A stretch of 64,000 nucleotides of DNA from Aphrophora alni. Its lineage: Eukaryota > Arthropoda > Insecta > Hemiptera > Aphrophoridae. This document shows positions 22,975-36,226 of this stretch, in pieces. The DNA is taken from contig OY740774.1 of assembly GCA_963513935.1 (NCBI GenBank), positions 30,227,673 to 30,291,672 of the forward strand, in the 5' to 3' direction. The translations under genes and the position numbers were made by a program. Every line of letters starts with the position of its first letter. Within the stretch, counting starts at the first letter, position 1. Below the pieces are notes generated by a model, which saw nothing but the letters and a program-made list of their open reading frames with translations, was not told the DNA's origin and searched no databases.

Positions 22975-23125
22975 GGTTGAGCGCAGAAATAAATCATTTT
23001 ATCTCAATGACAATACTTGTTCCAAACTTCAAGAATTGTCACAATAAATCTTCATTTAGTATCTCTTCTCTACGTCAGCTTGGTAAAATACACAAAACGA
23101 CTGTTTGTTATTTAAACATATCTTA
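22975..23125 (+). repeat. Dispersed repeat family E copy
   Basis: Shares ATAAATCATTTTATCTCAATG, AAGAATTGTCACAATAAATC, TTCATTTAGTATCTCTTCT and ACGACTGTTTGTTAT with 17950-18105 and, further off, 6440-6650. Confidence 0.5.
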
Positions 23126-25394
23126 AGATGTCTCTACCTTAGCTGATTCGTAACAAAATCTTCGGTTGGCAATTCATTAGAGTAATAAAAATACTATTAG
23201 TTCAAATTAAAGTTTATGACTTTACAAGCTTTTCCCACTACTTAGTAGGTGAGGAACTCAGAACGTATTCATTATATTATTATTGATATGGTTTATTCGT
23301 CTGTTTTCCTATATTTAACTATACTATAACTAATACCCAATTTGGTAGAGTGTATATCACTTCTTGGTATCAATGGATAAAACCGGACCTTGAAAAATAA
23401 AAATAAATAACATATATTAATAGGCTAGGGGCATATGGAACCAAAAATTAAACTTAGTAACCTATGATCGGAACCCAGAACTAACACTAACCCTGAGCGC
23501 ACAATATAATTAGGACTAAATAAAATGTCACAAGAAAAAAACAAGTCACTGGACTAAACTATACGAAAAATGTTAAAGAACTAACGGATAATATGCTGAA
23601 TGCATAGGGAGTAGTGGCCTTACGGTTTATAGGTGTGGAAAACATTCTATACCGTATTTCAAAAGCTTAGAGCGTGATTACTTCCACTGGACATGTAAAA
23701 AGATAAAAATATAAATTATTCTAAAGTAAAGGAATTTTGACTTCCCTTTTTTAATCATAATGGCCTTACACTGGTGTAGTTACACTAGTTTAACACCTGT
23801 GTCACTTAGTAAGGTTATCAATTTTAGTTTTAGTTTGTTCGTAAGCTGCTAAGGCTTCTTTGATGATTTACTTTTTTTACGTTTATAGTTTTATCAATTG
23901 ATGACGAAAATTTATATATACTCTTACCATCATTTATTAGTTTACATACACAAATAATAGTCAATGTCCGATTAAATTATGTAATTAATATGAACAACCT
24001 ATCTTTATCAAAGTTATATTACACTATATTAATTGTTATATTTTAACAAAAGAGATGTGTTTCAATTCTGATTTTAAACTGTTTTTACATTATATCATAA
24101 TAGCCCTATGGTACTAAATTTTATTTGATTTTTTTCTTATATTTTCGTGTTCATAGCATATCAATTCATAACCGAAGTGGATCCATCGAAATATAGTGCA
24201 TTCATTTATGCAAAACAAAAATAATGACAAAAAATGTCCTAAAAAATTATATCAATAATATTTTGTTTCAGTATAAAATAAAAAAAAATATTCCAGATCT
24301 TACATTTAATTTATAACTGGTCAGTTTAAAACATTATTTTGAAATGGATGAAAACATACAACTGGATTTATCTCATTCTTTTGTAACAGAATCATGTTTC
24401 ATTCACTAAGTCTTCAATCTTCAGTTGTTACAAGTACGCACATTTATGACATTAATCATCTAAAAAAAAAGGACCAAGGCTGTATTCAGTCCAAATTCAC
24501 TGTCACCGCCTTCTATATTTATAAAATATATAAATGTTACAGCAACTAAAAAATTTAAAATGAACGGATTCAATAGATCTAAAAGTTAACACATTCTTAG
24601 AGTAAACCACATTACATTTAAATAAAATGCTGACTTTCCTTTGCCCTAGTGTAACTACTAATATATTATCTATTATCAGGACGGTCTATATATCAGAATG
24701 ATAAATACGAATACTTCTGTATATTAGAGTTCGCAGGCTAAATCAAGGACACTTTTAATTTCACACTCGTGTCTGTAAATCGGAACTACTCTACACAGAC
24801 ATGACGATCAGATTATCTCTTACAAACATACAAACTAATTACTCAACAGGATGTTAATAAATATTCAGTATTAGAATAAATATAATATCCCAAGAATCTG
24901 AGAGCCTACATATTTACACTTACTAAAAACGCACGTTATATTAATAAATAATCTGTGTCTCAAGTGATTGTATACATTCATTTCCATACATAATATGTGT
25001 TTACAATAGACTGAAGATAGCTAGTCTGTGTCTATTTTCACTTCTCTGTTCAATGAACGAGGAATTTTAAATTCTAATCATTTAGTTTGGACAAAAGAGT
25101 AATTTTAAAGTAAGGTTATTATAATAAAATATTAGCAGATTGTTCTACTTTTTCTATCTACTTACAGTGAGGTTTACATTGACTAGTTATTATCTACATA
25201 CAATTGTGCATTTATTTTACTAGTAACTCATTTACCATATAGGTTATTTACTATCCGGTCTATGGAACTTATTATGTCACAAGTAAAAGTATGATTTCAT
25301 TGCACAATATAATTTTATATAATCGTTGGTCAAATTTACCAAATCACACTATTGACCAAGGTAATCTGATTTGATTATAGGGTCACTTTTTAAC
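23126..25394. other. Gene-free AT-rich stretch
   Basis: More than 2 kb with no supported gene, repeat copy or RNA. Short runs of A and T only. Confidence 0.6.
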
Positions 25395-25580
25395 TGGGTA
25401 CACGTGATTATAATTGACATAACTTAATTTAGTACATGAACGCGGATGACGTCACATAAAAATTGACTTCACAACCTTTTGCAGATTAGCTATTAAATGC
25501 TTTACGATCCACTGTAGAAAAGTGGACTAATACTGTGGCCAGAGCTCGATTCTTGTAGTTTACCGCATACTTAAAAACTA
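25395..25580 (+). repeat. Dispersed repeat family C copy
   Basis: ACATGAACGCGGATGACGTC, TTGCAGATTAGCTATTAAAT, GCTTTACGATCCACTGTAG, AAGTGGACTAATACTGTGG, GATTCTTGTAGTTTACCGC. These align with the minus strand of 9660-9855 throughout. The TGACGTC in it is part of the repeat. Confidence 0.65.
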
Positions 25581-27070
25581 ATTAAATAAAAATTATTTGT
25601 CTATGTTTAATTTTGTTTGAAATTAAATTAAAATAATTTCACATTTTTGAAGGTTATGTATTTTAAATATAGTAAAATGTATTAAGTTGGTATAAATAGC
25701 CGGTACATTTCTTGTGAAGTGGACGAATAAAGTTTAAATTTTATATTAGGTTAACTTACCACAGTATAATCACGATAAGTAATAATGGCGGAAAAGTAGA
25801 CTACTATAATAATGGGTAGGATCGATAGACATTTCATTGTATTATATTTCAGAATTACCTTAAATGTGTTCTCGATGATAATATTTCTAAAAGGATACAT
25901 ATGCATGTGGGAAGAGTTTTAAAACATGAAAATGCTTCAAAGAATATCGATCTCAGCATACGTTTTCGCGAAATATCTATCTAAAGTACAACGTTTTCAG
26001 TAGTTCACTAAAATGTTTAGTGAATTCTCAGTGCTCTACAACTTTTGAAAATTTATACACCCTTATAAATAAATCCAAGCCTAGTTGGTATAAAGTTACT
26101 CATCCCGTACTTCTATTCAGTTTTAGTACTAGTGACAGTATTCAATCCTTTTTAGCGTGATTGGTGGGTCTCAATTAATGGACGACTTTACGTGTACAGA
26201 AATAAATTTAATTTCTTTTTTGTTGCTGTACGAGCAATATAGGTTGTCGGGTTTGCCATTAACTTATCACAAATATTGAGAGGTTTTTCTTCTCACAAAA
26301 CACTGAGGTTACCGTATTTTTTTGTTCGTTGTTTTACTGTACCAATGTAAAATACATTGTATAAAACCTACACACAATCCCATGATGTAGATATTTAATA
26401 TTTGGATATATTTAAATGTGTCTTATTTAACCGTTTAAATTCAACTATAAAAAGTTATCACTCAAAAAGTGCCTACTTCAATTTGTAAGATAATAACTTA
26501 CATTTATACACATAATAGTACAGATACATACATACGCACAGATAATAGTGTACTTTTTAACACTTCAAAGCATTAAACTGGCAGGAATAACAGAGAGAAC
26601 CAATACCATTCGTAGTAAAGTATACGTAACATATAGGTCATTTACGTTCCTGTCAAGAAATTGTTTAAACGTAACTATCAATTTGCACCAATTAACCGAA
26701 CAGATAAATTCATTGGAAATTGTCTACATCCAATATCTACATACGACGTACTTTTACTAACAGATTTAGTGGTTCTATTCTTTCACTAGTAAATATAAAA
26801 ATATATACCTTCACTGTGGTTTCTGCATTGACAACGGCATATTTGTAAAACGTTTTCAATAATCATTATATAATCAATGTTCATTTATCTATGCGAACAA
26901 ATATTTTAATTGGAAATTAAGTTTGCAAACGAAAATGTACAAATGGAAGGATCTCTTAACCAACTTCATAATTTTAGGGAAAACTTTTAAAGTAATTGTA
27001 TTTGTTTATAAACGAAATACAATAGGTTTAATTAATCACAGTACCTTTATTTAGTCAAGAGGAACATAAT
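25581..27070. other. Gene-free AT-rich stretch
   Basis: No supported feature. The 70-codon open run at 26548 has no recognisable composition or motif. Confidence 0.55.
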
Positions 27071-27072
27071 GG

Positions 27073-27076
<4 letters not shown>

Positions 27077-27152
<76 letters not shown>
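27077..27152. repeat. Compound microsatellite (AT)25(GT)13
   Basis: An uninterrupted alternating AT tract passes into an uninterrupted GT tract at 27127 and ends before CATAACTAG. Purely alternating purine-pyrimidine over about 76 bp, so it can form cruciform or Z-DNA. Likely length-polymorphic. Confidence 0.98.
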
Positions 27153-27759
27153 CATAACTAGTGGTAGGAATCGTAAAAAGTTGGAATTATTTATTATTGA
27201 TTTAGTTTATTAGGTCATTTACCATAAATTGTATATTAAAACATAACACAACTTAGAGATATGTGTATTTATTATTTAATTTTGAAATACTAAAAAACAT
27301 TTAAATGTCGAGATTAAACTACAGTGTTTTGTAAAAACTTGATCATATTTATTTAACATGAAACAATTATTAACACCCACAAATTACGTAAAATTGCATC
27401 AAATCTATAGTTAAAATTGGGAGAATTAAAACAGATGACACTTTATGTTACGGTAATTGTTTTTCTCGATTATGCTTACAAAAGTATTGTAAACAATCCC
27501 CGTTTGTTCAATAACTTTAAAACCACGATGTATAATTTACATTGATTTCTGAATAATACATTATTTGTGTTAATTTTAACCACTAGATTTACTAAGCTTT
27601 ATCATCTATATGTAATTAATTGCACTAGTGAATGTATCAATAATACTAAAATTTACAGACTCGATACTAAATGTCATTTTATTATTTTGCTATTATTTAA
27701 TTAAATTACTCTTCTGTAAGTAAATTTAAATATTACTAAAGTAACTTCATATAATTAGA
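27153..27759. other. Gene-free AT-rich stretch
   Basis: No feature recognised. Confidence 0.55.
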
Positions 27760-27925
27760 ACCAAAGTAACCTAATTCAAGACATGAACATGGACGATGAT
27801 ACATAAAATTAAATTTCCAAATATTGAGCAGATCAGCTATTAAATATTTTACAACCCACTCTACAGAAGTGGACGAGAATGTAAACAGAGCTGCATTCTT
27901 GTAGTTAACCGCTTAGTTAAAAAAG
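27760..27925 (+). repeat. Dispersed repeat family C copy
   Basis: AAAGTAACCTAATTCAAGAC, ATGAACATGGACGATG, GAGCAGATCAGCTATTAAAT, CAACCCACTCTACAGAAGTG and CATTCTTGTAGTTAACCGC align with 9660-9855 (minus) and 25395-25580. Confidence 0.65.
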
Positions 27926-28221
27926 TAGATTCCCTTAAATATAAATTAAGTGCTCTAGATTTGTTACATTTTAAAATTTATAAAAAGTAAACAAAACAAT
28001 TAATTCTTTAAAAATTGTACTAATGTATATGCTTTCAATTGTAAATATTATAAAGTTTATATATACTCCAAGTTGATTAAATAAATTATGTTTGTTGTTT
28101 TGTATGTGAGTATATTTTTATAAAACCTTGAGACACTTTTTATAACTCAAAATTTGGAGTTAGCTGCAGTTAGACGAAAACCTTAAATCAATATTTTCTC
28201 AAAATCAGCTACTACGATTGA

Positions 28222-28403
28222 TTAAAGATAATAAAACACAATTATTTATTTTGTAATATCCACTTTTAATTAGTCTAGCCGACCAATGGTTTCGCCTGCT
28301 AAGGCATTGACGAGGCTGTATTACAGCAGGCGAAACCATTGGTCGGCTAGACTAATTAAAAGTGGATATTACAGAATAAATAATTGTGTTTTATTATCTT
28401 TAA
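28222..28403. mobile_element. Foldback element, 79-bp inverted repeats, TTAA ends
   Basis: Arms 28222-28300 and 28325-28403 are reverse complements with one mismatch over 79 bp, around a 24-bp loop. Outermost bases are TTAA on both sides, followed by AGATAATAAAACACAATTA in the left arm. GCCTGCT closes the stem. TTAA ends recall piggyBac-type target sites, but the palindromic TTAA would also appear as ordinary arm sequence, so this is only suggestive. There is no coding sequence. It is a miniature inverted-repeat or snap-back element, or a small recent inverted duplication. Confidence 0.8.
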
Positions 28404-28944
28404 ACATGGAATTCCACCAAGAACCATCGGTCTCAACAGTAATGAAAAAAAATAGAAATAAAATAAAATACTACGATTGTGTTTAAAATCTACTAAACTG
28501 TAGTGTGTAAGTTCGTAAATAAAAAATATTTGTCGAATCTTTGCAAATATTTGCGTTCGTGATTATTCTGTAAAAATAATGAAAATAAATCGACAATGAA
28601 GCTTTTTATTAGACGAATTTATTTTAACTGACTAGACCAAATTATTTCAAATTTTGGTTAATTTTTTATATTATTGCTCCTTCTATGTGTAAAATATGTA
28701 TTTTAATCTAATAGACTACTATTTACGGTGAGGCGTGTTTATTACACAAACAAATCAAGTTGCGGAGATATTTAATAATATAAATATGTTTTATGACTAT
28801 TAATATTACTTGGTTATTATTTTATATTGTATAAGATCGAGTGGAAACGTGTTTGCAATGTGTTTTCACTATTTAAGTTTTATATCCACTGATTATAGTG
28901 TAGAACTTGACAAGGAAATCAACTGCATTTCCTTTGCTTTTAAA
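28404..28944. other. Gene-free AT-rich stretch
   Basis: No feature recognised. Confidence 0.55.
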
Positions 28945-29115
28945 CGTCTTATAAATGTTTAGACAGCAATAAATCGTTTTGTATATTTGACCTAATTTGT
29001 TTAGAGGAAATAAAGATTTACTGTGACGTTTCCTTGGCAGAAATATTTCAAAGAAATAGTCTCGTTGTGATAAAATTACTTATTTCTTGATTTTCTGATT
29101 GATAGAGTTATTTCA
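28945..29115 (-). repeat. Dispersed repeat family E copy
   Basis: Reverse complement of 6440-6650 along most of its length: GACAGCAATAAATCG, TTGACCTAATTTGTTTAGAG, TTGGCAGAAATATTTCAAAG, GTCTCGTTGTGATAAAATT, TTATTTCTTGATTT. The best-matched pair in the family. Confidence 0.65.
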
Positions 29116-29204
29116 AAACCTTTGCTTCTTCCATGCATAGAAAATGATTCTGTGGTCAATAAATAAAAAGGTTTTGTGAACAGTAAAACTTCTTGTTTTT
29201 TTCT

Positions 29205-29425
29205 TCTTGTTGTTTGGAGGAAAAAGCCTCTAGGTCGTCATCGCCTTACAAAAAGGAAAGAAAATAACATCATATAAAGAATACTGCTTAGCCCTCGAGT
29301 GTTTTAATAGCGTCAGGGTTGAAAGTTGGTCAAGAGAAACTTGATAGGTAAGTTGAATGAGGAGGGCAAACTCAAGACTACATGAAAAAAGTTAGAGATC
29401 TTGCTAGATCCTTCAAGATTTTACG
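29205..29425 (+). repeat. Dispersed repeat family B copy, longest 5' extent
   Basis: Extends the family upstream: AAAAAGCCTCTAGGTCGTCATC corresponds to the reverse complement of the distal part of 48385-48560 (AAAACCTCTCGGTTATCATC). It then reads TTAGCCCTCGAGTG, TTTTAATAGCGTCAGGGTTG, GGTCAAGAGAAACTTGATAG and CAAGACTACATGAAAAAAG. The family is thus at least ~220 bp long. Frame breaks after the NSVRV part. Confidence 0.6.
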
Positions 29426-30062
29426 CCAGTTTGTTAATATAATCAATAAATCTTTTTAATACATTCAATGCGGATAACTTTTCACGCGATCTCTCATGGC
29501 CGTAAATAGCACCACACCTAATGCACGCTAGAACAACTTCACTTGCTGAATCAAATCATTATTAAACTAATTAAATACTTTATGCGTGGCTTCTTCTTTT
29601 TATCGTAATTGTGATTTACCAAGGCATCGCTGTGGTAGTATTTGACTGCAAAGCTTTGGGCGAGAAACGGATTGTGTCCTTATCCGTTCTGTAAAGTAAA
29701 GGATACATAGGAGAACATGACATAATAAGAAATATCACACTACTTTGATTACTTTGAATATCAAACACCTGAGATTGTATTGATGAGTAATGACTTCTTA
29801 ATGTAGATGTACTTCGTAGGGAGAGGCAAAACAAGGACAGGAATCCTGGCATCCTTACAATATAATAAGACGTAACGATGAATAACATCATAGCTACTGT
29901 GCGCATGGAGAATACTTCACTAGCATGAATAAATAATAATAGAATTATATTGTTTATTGGGTGGCTTCATCCTTGAATTGTTATCGTGATTCATTGACAT
30001 ATCAGTGGTAGTAAAAATTATGTTATATCGAACTATGTTTTAAGCACTTGAATACCGGTTAC
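29426..30062. other. Gene-free stretch before the satellite
   Basis: A 96-codon minus-strand open run (29616-29906) has no recognisable motif. A GATTTACCAAGGCATCGCTGT / GATTCATTGACATATCAGTG similarity (about 29612 and 29990), both followed by GGTAGTA, hints at another old ~380-bp duplication. Confidence 0.4.
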
Positions 30063-33000
30063 CACTACATACACACCTACATGACTACTGCATACATCAT
30101 ACTCTCACAACTATACTCTACACAACTATAAATATACATACCGACTCCAATATATACATACCCACACCACTACATCCATCATAACATACACAACTACATA
30201 GTACCTGCACCACTACCTACATACTCTACACAACTACATACATACCGACTCCATTAAATACATACCCACACCACTACATACATTATAACATACACAACTA
30301 CATACTTATCTACACCACTACCTACATACTCTACACAAATACATACATACCTATACCACTACTGTATACATCATGCTCTACACAACTACATACATACCGA
30401 CTCCAATATATACATACCCACATTACTACATCCATTATAACATACACTACTACATAGTACCTACACCACTACCTCAATACTCTACACAATTACATACATA
30501 CCGACTCCATTATATACATACCCACACCACTACATTCATTATAACATACACAACTACATAGTAGCTACACCACTACATACACACTCTACACAACTACATA
30601 CATACCGACTCCATTATATACATACCCACACCAATACATCCATTATAACATACACAACTACATAGTACCAAACCACTACCTACATTCTCTACACAACTAC
30701 ATACATACCGACTCCATTATATACATACACACACCACTACATCCATTATAACATACACAACTACATAATACCAAACCACTACCTACATTCTCTACACAAC
30801 TACATACATATCGACTCCATTTATATACAAACCCACACCACTACATCCATCGTAACATACACAATTACATAATACCTACACCACTACCTATATACTCTAC
30901 ACAACTACATACATACCGACTCCATTATATGCATAACCACACCACTACATTCATTATAACATACACAACTACATAGTAGCTACACCACTACCTACATACT
31001 CTACACAACTACATACATACCGACTCCATTATATACATACCCACACCAATACAACCATTATAACATACACAACTACATAGTACCAAACCACTACCTACAT
31101 TCTCTACACAACTACATACATACCGACTCCATTATATACATAGACACACACCACTACATCCGTTATAACATACACAACTACATAGTACCAAACCACTACC
31201 TACATTCTCTACACAACTACATACATACCGACTCCATTATATACATACACACACACCACTACATCCATTATAACATACACAACTACATAATACCAAACCA
31301 CTACCTACATTCTCTACACAACTACATACATACAGACTCCATTATATACATACACACACACCACTATATCCATTATAACATACACAACTATATAATACCA
31401 AACCACTACCTACATTCTCTACACAACTACATACATACCGACTCCATTATATACATACACACACACCACTACATCCATTATAACATACACAACTACATAA
31501 TACCAAACCACTACCTACATTCTCTACACAACTACATACATACCGACTCCATTATATACATACACACACACCACTACATCCATTATAACATACACAACTA
31601 CATAGTACCAAACCACTACCTACATTCTCTACACAACTACATACATACCGACTCTATTATATACATACACACACACACCACTACATTCATTATAACATAC
31701 ACAACTACATAGTACCAAACCACCACCTACATTCTCTACACAACTACATACATACCGACTCCATTATATACATACACACACACCACTACATTCATTAAAA
31801 CATACACAACTACATAGTAGCTACACCACTACCTACATACTCTACACAACTACATACATACCGACTCCATTATATACATACCCACACCAATACAACCATT
31901 ATAACATACACAACTACATAATACCAAACCACTACCTACATTCTCTACACAACTACATACATACCGACTCCATTATATACATACACACACACCACTACAT
32001 CCATTATAACATACACAACTACATAGTACCAAACCACTACCTACATTCTCTACACAACTACATACATACCGACTCCATTATATACATACACACACACCAC
32101 TACATCCATTATAACATACACAACTACATAATACCAAACCACTACCTACATTCTCTACACAACTACATACATACCGACTCCATTATATACATACACACAC
32201 ACACACACCACTACATCCATTATAACATACACAACTACATAATACCAAACCACTACCTGCATTCTCTACACAACTACATACATACCGACTCCATTATATA
32301 CATACACACACACCACTACATCCATTATAACATACACAACTACATAGTACCAAACCACTACCTACATTCTCTACACAACTACATACATACCGACTCCATT
32401 ATATACATACACACACACCACTACATTCATTATAACATACACAACTACATAGTAGCTACACCACTACATTCATTATAACATACACAACTACATAGTAGCT
32501 ACACCACTACCTACATACTCTACACAACTACATACATACCGACTCCATTATATACATACCCACACCAATACAACCATTATAACATACACAACTACATAGT
32601 ACCAAACCACTACCTACATTCTCTACACAACTACATACATACCGATTCTATTATATACATACACACACACCACTACATTCATTATAACATACACAACTAC
32701 ATAGTACCAAACCACTACCTACATTCTCTACACAACTACATACATACCGACTCCATTATATACATACACACACACCACTACATTCATTATAACATACACA
32801 ACTACATAGTACCAAACCACTACCTACATACTCTACACAACTACATACATACCGACTCCATTATATACATACCCACACCAATACAACCATTACAACATAC
32901 ACAACTACATAGTACCAAACCACTACCTACATTCTCTACACAACTACATACATACCGACTCCATTATATACATACACACACACCACTACATTCATTATAA

Positions 33001-35352
33001 CATACACAACTACATAGTACCAAACCACTACCTACATTCTCTACACAACTACATACATACCGACTCCATTATATACATACACACACACCACTACATTCAT
33101 TATAACATACACAACTACATATTAGCTACACCACTACCTACATACTCTACACAACTACATACATACCGACTCCATTATATACATACCCACACCAATACAA
33201 CCATTATAACATACACAACTACATAGTACCAAACCACTACCTACATTCTCTACACAACTACATACATACCGACTCCATTATATACATACACACACACCAC
33301 TACATTCATTATAACATACACAACTACATAGTACCAAACCACTACCTACATTCTCTACACAACTACATACATACCGACTCCATTATATACATACACACAC
33401 ACCACTACATTCATTATAACATACACAACTACATAGTAGCTACACCACTACCTACATACTCTACACAACTACATACATACCGACTCCATTATATACATAC
33501 ACACACACACACCACTACATCCATTATAACATACACAACTACATAGTACCAAACCACTACCTACATTCTCTACACAACTACATACATACCGACTCCATTA
33601 TATACATACCCACACCAATACAACCATTATAACATACACAACTACATAGTACCAAACCACTACCTACATTCTCTACACAACTACATACATACCGACTCCA
33701 TTATATACATACCCACACCACTACATTCATTATAACATACACAACTACATAGTACCAAACCACTACCTACATTCTCTACACAAATACATACATACTGACT
33801 CCATTATATACATACACACACACCACTACATCCATTATAACATACACAACTACATAGTACCAAACCACTACCTACATTCTCTACACAACTACATACATAC
33901 CGACTCCATTATATACATACCCACACCAATACGACCATAATAACATACACAACTACATAGTACCAAACCACTACCTACATTCTCTACACAACTACATACA
34001 TACCGACTCCATTATATACATACCCACACCACTACATTCATTATAACATACACAACTACATAGTACCAAACCACTACCTATATTCTCTACACAACTACAT
34101 ACATACCGACTCCATTATATACATACACACACACCACTACATTCATTATAACATACACAACTACATAGTACCAAACCACTACCTATATTCTCTACACAAC
34201 TACATACATACCGACTCCATTATATACATACACACACACCACTACATTCATTATAACATACACAACTACATAGTACCAAACCACTACCTACATTCTCTAC
34301 ACAACTACATACATACCGACTCCATTATATACATACCCACACCAATGCAACCATTATAACATACACAACTACATAGTACCAAACCACTACCTACATTCTC
34401 TACACAACTACATACATACCGACTCCATTATATACATACCCACACCACTACATTCATTATAACATACACAACTACATAGTACCAAACCACTACCTACATT
34501 CTCTACACAACTACATACATACCGACTCCATTATATACATACACACACACCACTACATCCATTATAACATACACAACTACATAGTACCAAACCACTACCT
34601 ACATTCTCTACACAACTACATACATACCGACTCCATTATATACATACCCACACCAATACGACCATAATAACATACACAACTACTTAATACCAAACCACTA
34701 CCTACATTCTCTACACAACTACATACATACCGACTCCATTATATACATACCCACACCACTACATTCATTATAACATACACAACTACATAGTACCAAACCA
34801 CTACCTATATTCTCTACACAACTACATACATACCGACTCCATTATATACATACACACACACCACTACATTCATTATAACATACACAACTACATAGTACCA
34901 AACCACTACCTACATTCTCTACACAACTACATACATACCGACTCCATTATATACATACCCACACCAATACAACCATTATAACATACACAACTACATAGTA
35001 CCAAACCACTACCTACATTCTCTACACAACTACATACATACCGACTCCATTATATACATACACACACACCACTACATTCATTATAACATACACAACTACA
35101 TAGTACCAAACCACTACCTACATTCTCTACACAACTACATACATACCGACTCCATTATATACATACACACACACCACTACATTCATTATAACATACACAA
35201 CTACATAGTACCAAACCACTACCTACATTCTCTACACAACTACATACATACCGACTCCATTATATACATACACACACACCACTACATTCATTATAACATA
35301 CACAACTACATAGTACCAAACCACTACCTACATTCTCTACACAACTACATAC
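30063..35352. repeat. 105-bp satellite array, left segment (~50 units)
   Basis: Head-to-tail units with the landmarks CTACACAACTACATACATAC, CGACTCCATTATATACATAC, a variable (AC)n CACCACTACA part, CATTATAACATACACAACTA, and CATAGTACCAAACCACTACC. CCGACTCC recurs every 105 bp (for example 34106 to 34211). Units near 30063-30900 are the most diverged, as expected at an array edge. A variant unit with CCACACCAATACAACC recurs at 31041, 31881, 32560, 32871, 33187, 33608, 33921, 34335, 34647 and 34967, i.e. mostly every three or four units. All open frames in it are by-products of the repeat. It stops abruptly at 35352, where the LTR element is inserted. Confidence 0.98.
35349..35352. other. Target-site duplication ATAC (left)
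   Basis: ATAC ends the satellite just before the TG start of the insertion. The same ATAC follows the CA end at 38859. Removing the insertion and one ATAC restores the normal satellite wording CTACATACATACCGACTCC exactly. Confidence 0.9.
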
Positions 35353-35480
35353 TGCCACGCTGCGCTTCTCTACGTGAGTGGGTTCGAGTAGGGTTCTTCT
35401 TGCCCCACGTTGGAACGCCACTTGCCACGCTTCGACTCTTCGTTACTTCACGAATTTAAGATTCTTGTTCCCTTTCTTCT
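35353..35480 (-). repeat. Truncated 3' LTR (terminal ~128 bp only)
   Basis: Matches the inner end of the long LTR: TGCCACGC, TCTCTACGTGAGTGGGTTCG, AGTAGGGTTCTTCTTG, CCCCACGTTGG, a second TGCCACGC, and ACGAATTTAAGATTCTTG up to TTCCCTTT. It has one copy of the 69-bp unit where the long LTR has two. Beyond 35480 the sequence passes into the gag-like frame, so the rest of this LTR is deleted. Confidence 0.8.
35402..35420 (-). other. Decayed primer-binding-site copy inside the 3' LTR end
   Basis: GCCCCACGTTGGAACGCCA, i.e. the tRNA-Lys 3' end with GG to GAA-type changes, in the same position as 36344-36362 of the long LTR. Confidence 0.7.
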
Positions 35481-35959
35481 CTCTCCTGCTTCCTTCTGGC
35501 CTCCACCTCTTCTTTTTCCTGTTTCCGCAATACCTCCACTTGGATCCATTTGGCTTCCATATCCTCCTTTTCTTGCTTCCTTTTGTTTTTCAATTCTTCA
35601 TCTCTCTTCATCCATCTGGCTTCCATTTGGATCTGCTTGGCCTCCGCTTCTTCCTTTTCCTTCTTCTGCTTGGCCTCCATCTCCTCTCTCTCCTGCTTCC
35701 GTAATTCCTCCATATGGATCCATTTGGCTTCCATTTCTTCTTTCTCCTTGTTTTTCTCGATTCTGTCTTCTATTCTTCTTATTTGTTCGTTGTCTTCCTT
35801 CTCCTTTTCTTTTCTCTGTTGTTCCGCTTTGTCCTGTTCCCTCTCTTGCTTTCTTCTATCCTCCATTTGGTTCAGGTACCTCACCATTTTCTGCATTTCT
35901 GTCTCCTGTTCCTTTGAACCCTCCTGTTTTGCTGGATCTTTCGCTGGTCCCATTTTCAC
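35456..35959 (-). CDS. Gag-like coiled-coil protein of the LTR element, truncated
   Basis: 167 codons, start ATG at 35959, about 270 bp downstream of the primer-binding site, the usual gag position. After a short MKMGPAKDPAK head it is almost wholly Glu/Lys/Arg/Gln with regular Met, Leu and Ile: a long charged helix or coiled coil. A ~58-residue internal repeat is visible (MEAKWIHMEELRKQE at 76-90, MEAKWIQVEVLRKQE at 134-148). There is no capsid domain, major homology region, CCHC zinc knuckle or protease. The frame runs into the LTR terminal sequence and stops at TAA in AAGAATCTTAAATT, so its C-terminus is created by the deletion. Arthropod Ty3/gypsy-type Gags can begin with such coiled coils. 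The opposite-strand frames here are shadows. Confidence 0.55.
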   Translation of the reverse strand: MKMGPAKDPAKQEGSKEQETEMQKMVRYLNQMEDRRKQEREQDKAEQQRKEKEKEDNEQIRRIEDRIEKNKEKEEMEAKWIHMEELRKQEREEMEAKQKKEKEEAEAKQIQMEARWMKRDEELKNKRKQEKEDMEAKWIQVEVLRKQEKEEVEARRKQEREEREQES

Positions 35960-36202
35960 TTCACTTATTCACTTGGTTTCTTTAATTAGTTAAAAAATTT
36001 AAATTTCGGTTTAATTTGGACTCTACTTTTAATTATTATTATTTTTGCAATTTAGTATATTTGTCGTTGTAATTACCAGCACAACTTATTACTAACACAC
36101 ATGTACATATAAATTATATCAGAACTTAAGATATTCTCGTTCGTATGAAACACTGAAAAATTCAAAATTTTGAAAATTTGTTCCAAAACTTTGCTTTTTC
36201 GT
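35960..36202 (-). other. Leader between primer-binding site and gag-like frame
   Basis: AT-rich untranslated leader of the LTR element on the minus strand. No splice or packaging motif can be assigned from sequence alone. Confidence 0.5.
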
Positions 36203-36224
36203 GCTCCACGCTATTGGGCGCCAC
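36203..36224 (-). other. Innermost primer-binding site, diverged tRNA-Lys match
   Basis: On the minus strand the site starts GTGGCGCCCAA, then differs from the tRNA-Lys complement by a small insertion (TAGCGTGGAGC instead of CGTGGGGC). It follows the LTR end TGGCA with a two-base AG gap. Its position next to the LTR makes it the original priming site. Confidence 0.6.
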
Positions 36225-36226
36225 TT

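Noticed and set aside
30373..30561. 62-codon Tyr/Thr/Ile/His-rich frame, and a similar one at 38821-39012
   Set aside because: By-product of the satellite, whose unit has few stops in one frame; not conserved between units as protein.
35378..35993. Several plus-strand frames of 67-191 codons rich in Ser, Pro, Leu and Phe
   Set aside because: They lie opposite the Glu/Lys-rich gag-like frame; Lys/Glu codons read backwards give Phe/Leu/Ser/Pro. The minus frame fits element structure and the plus frames do not.
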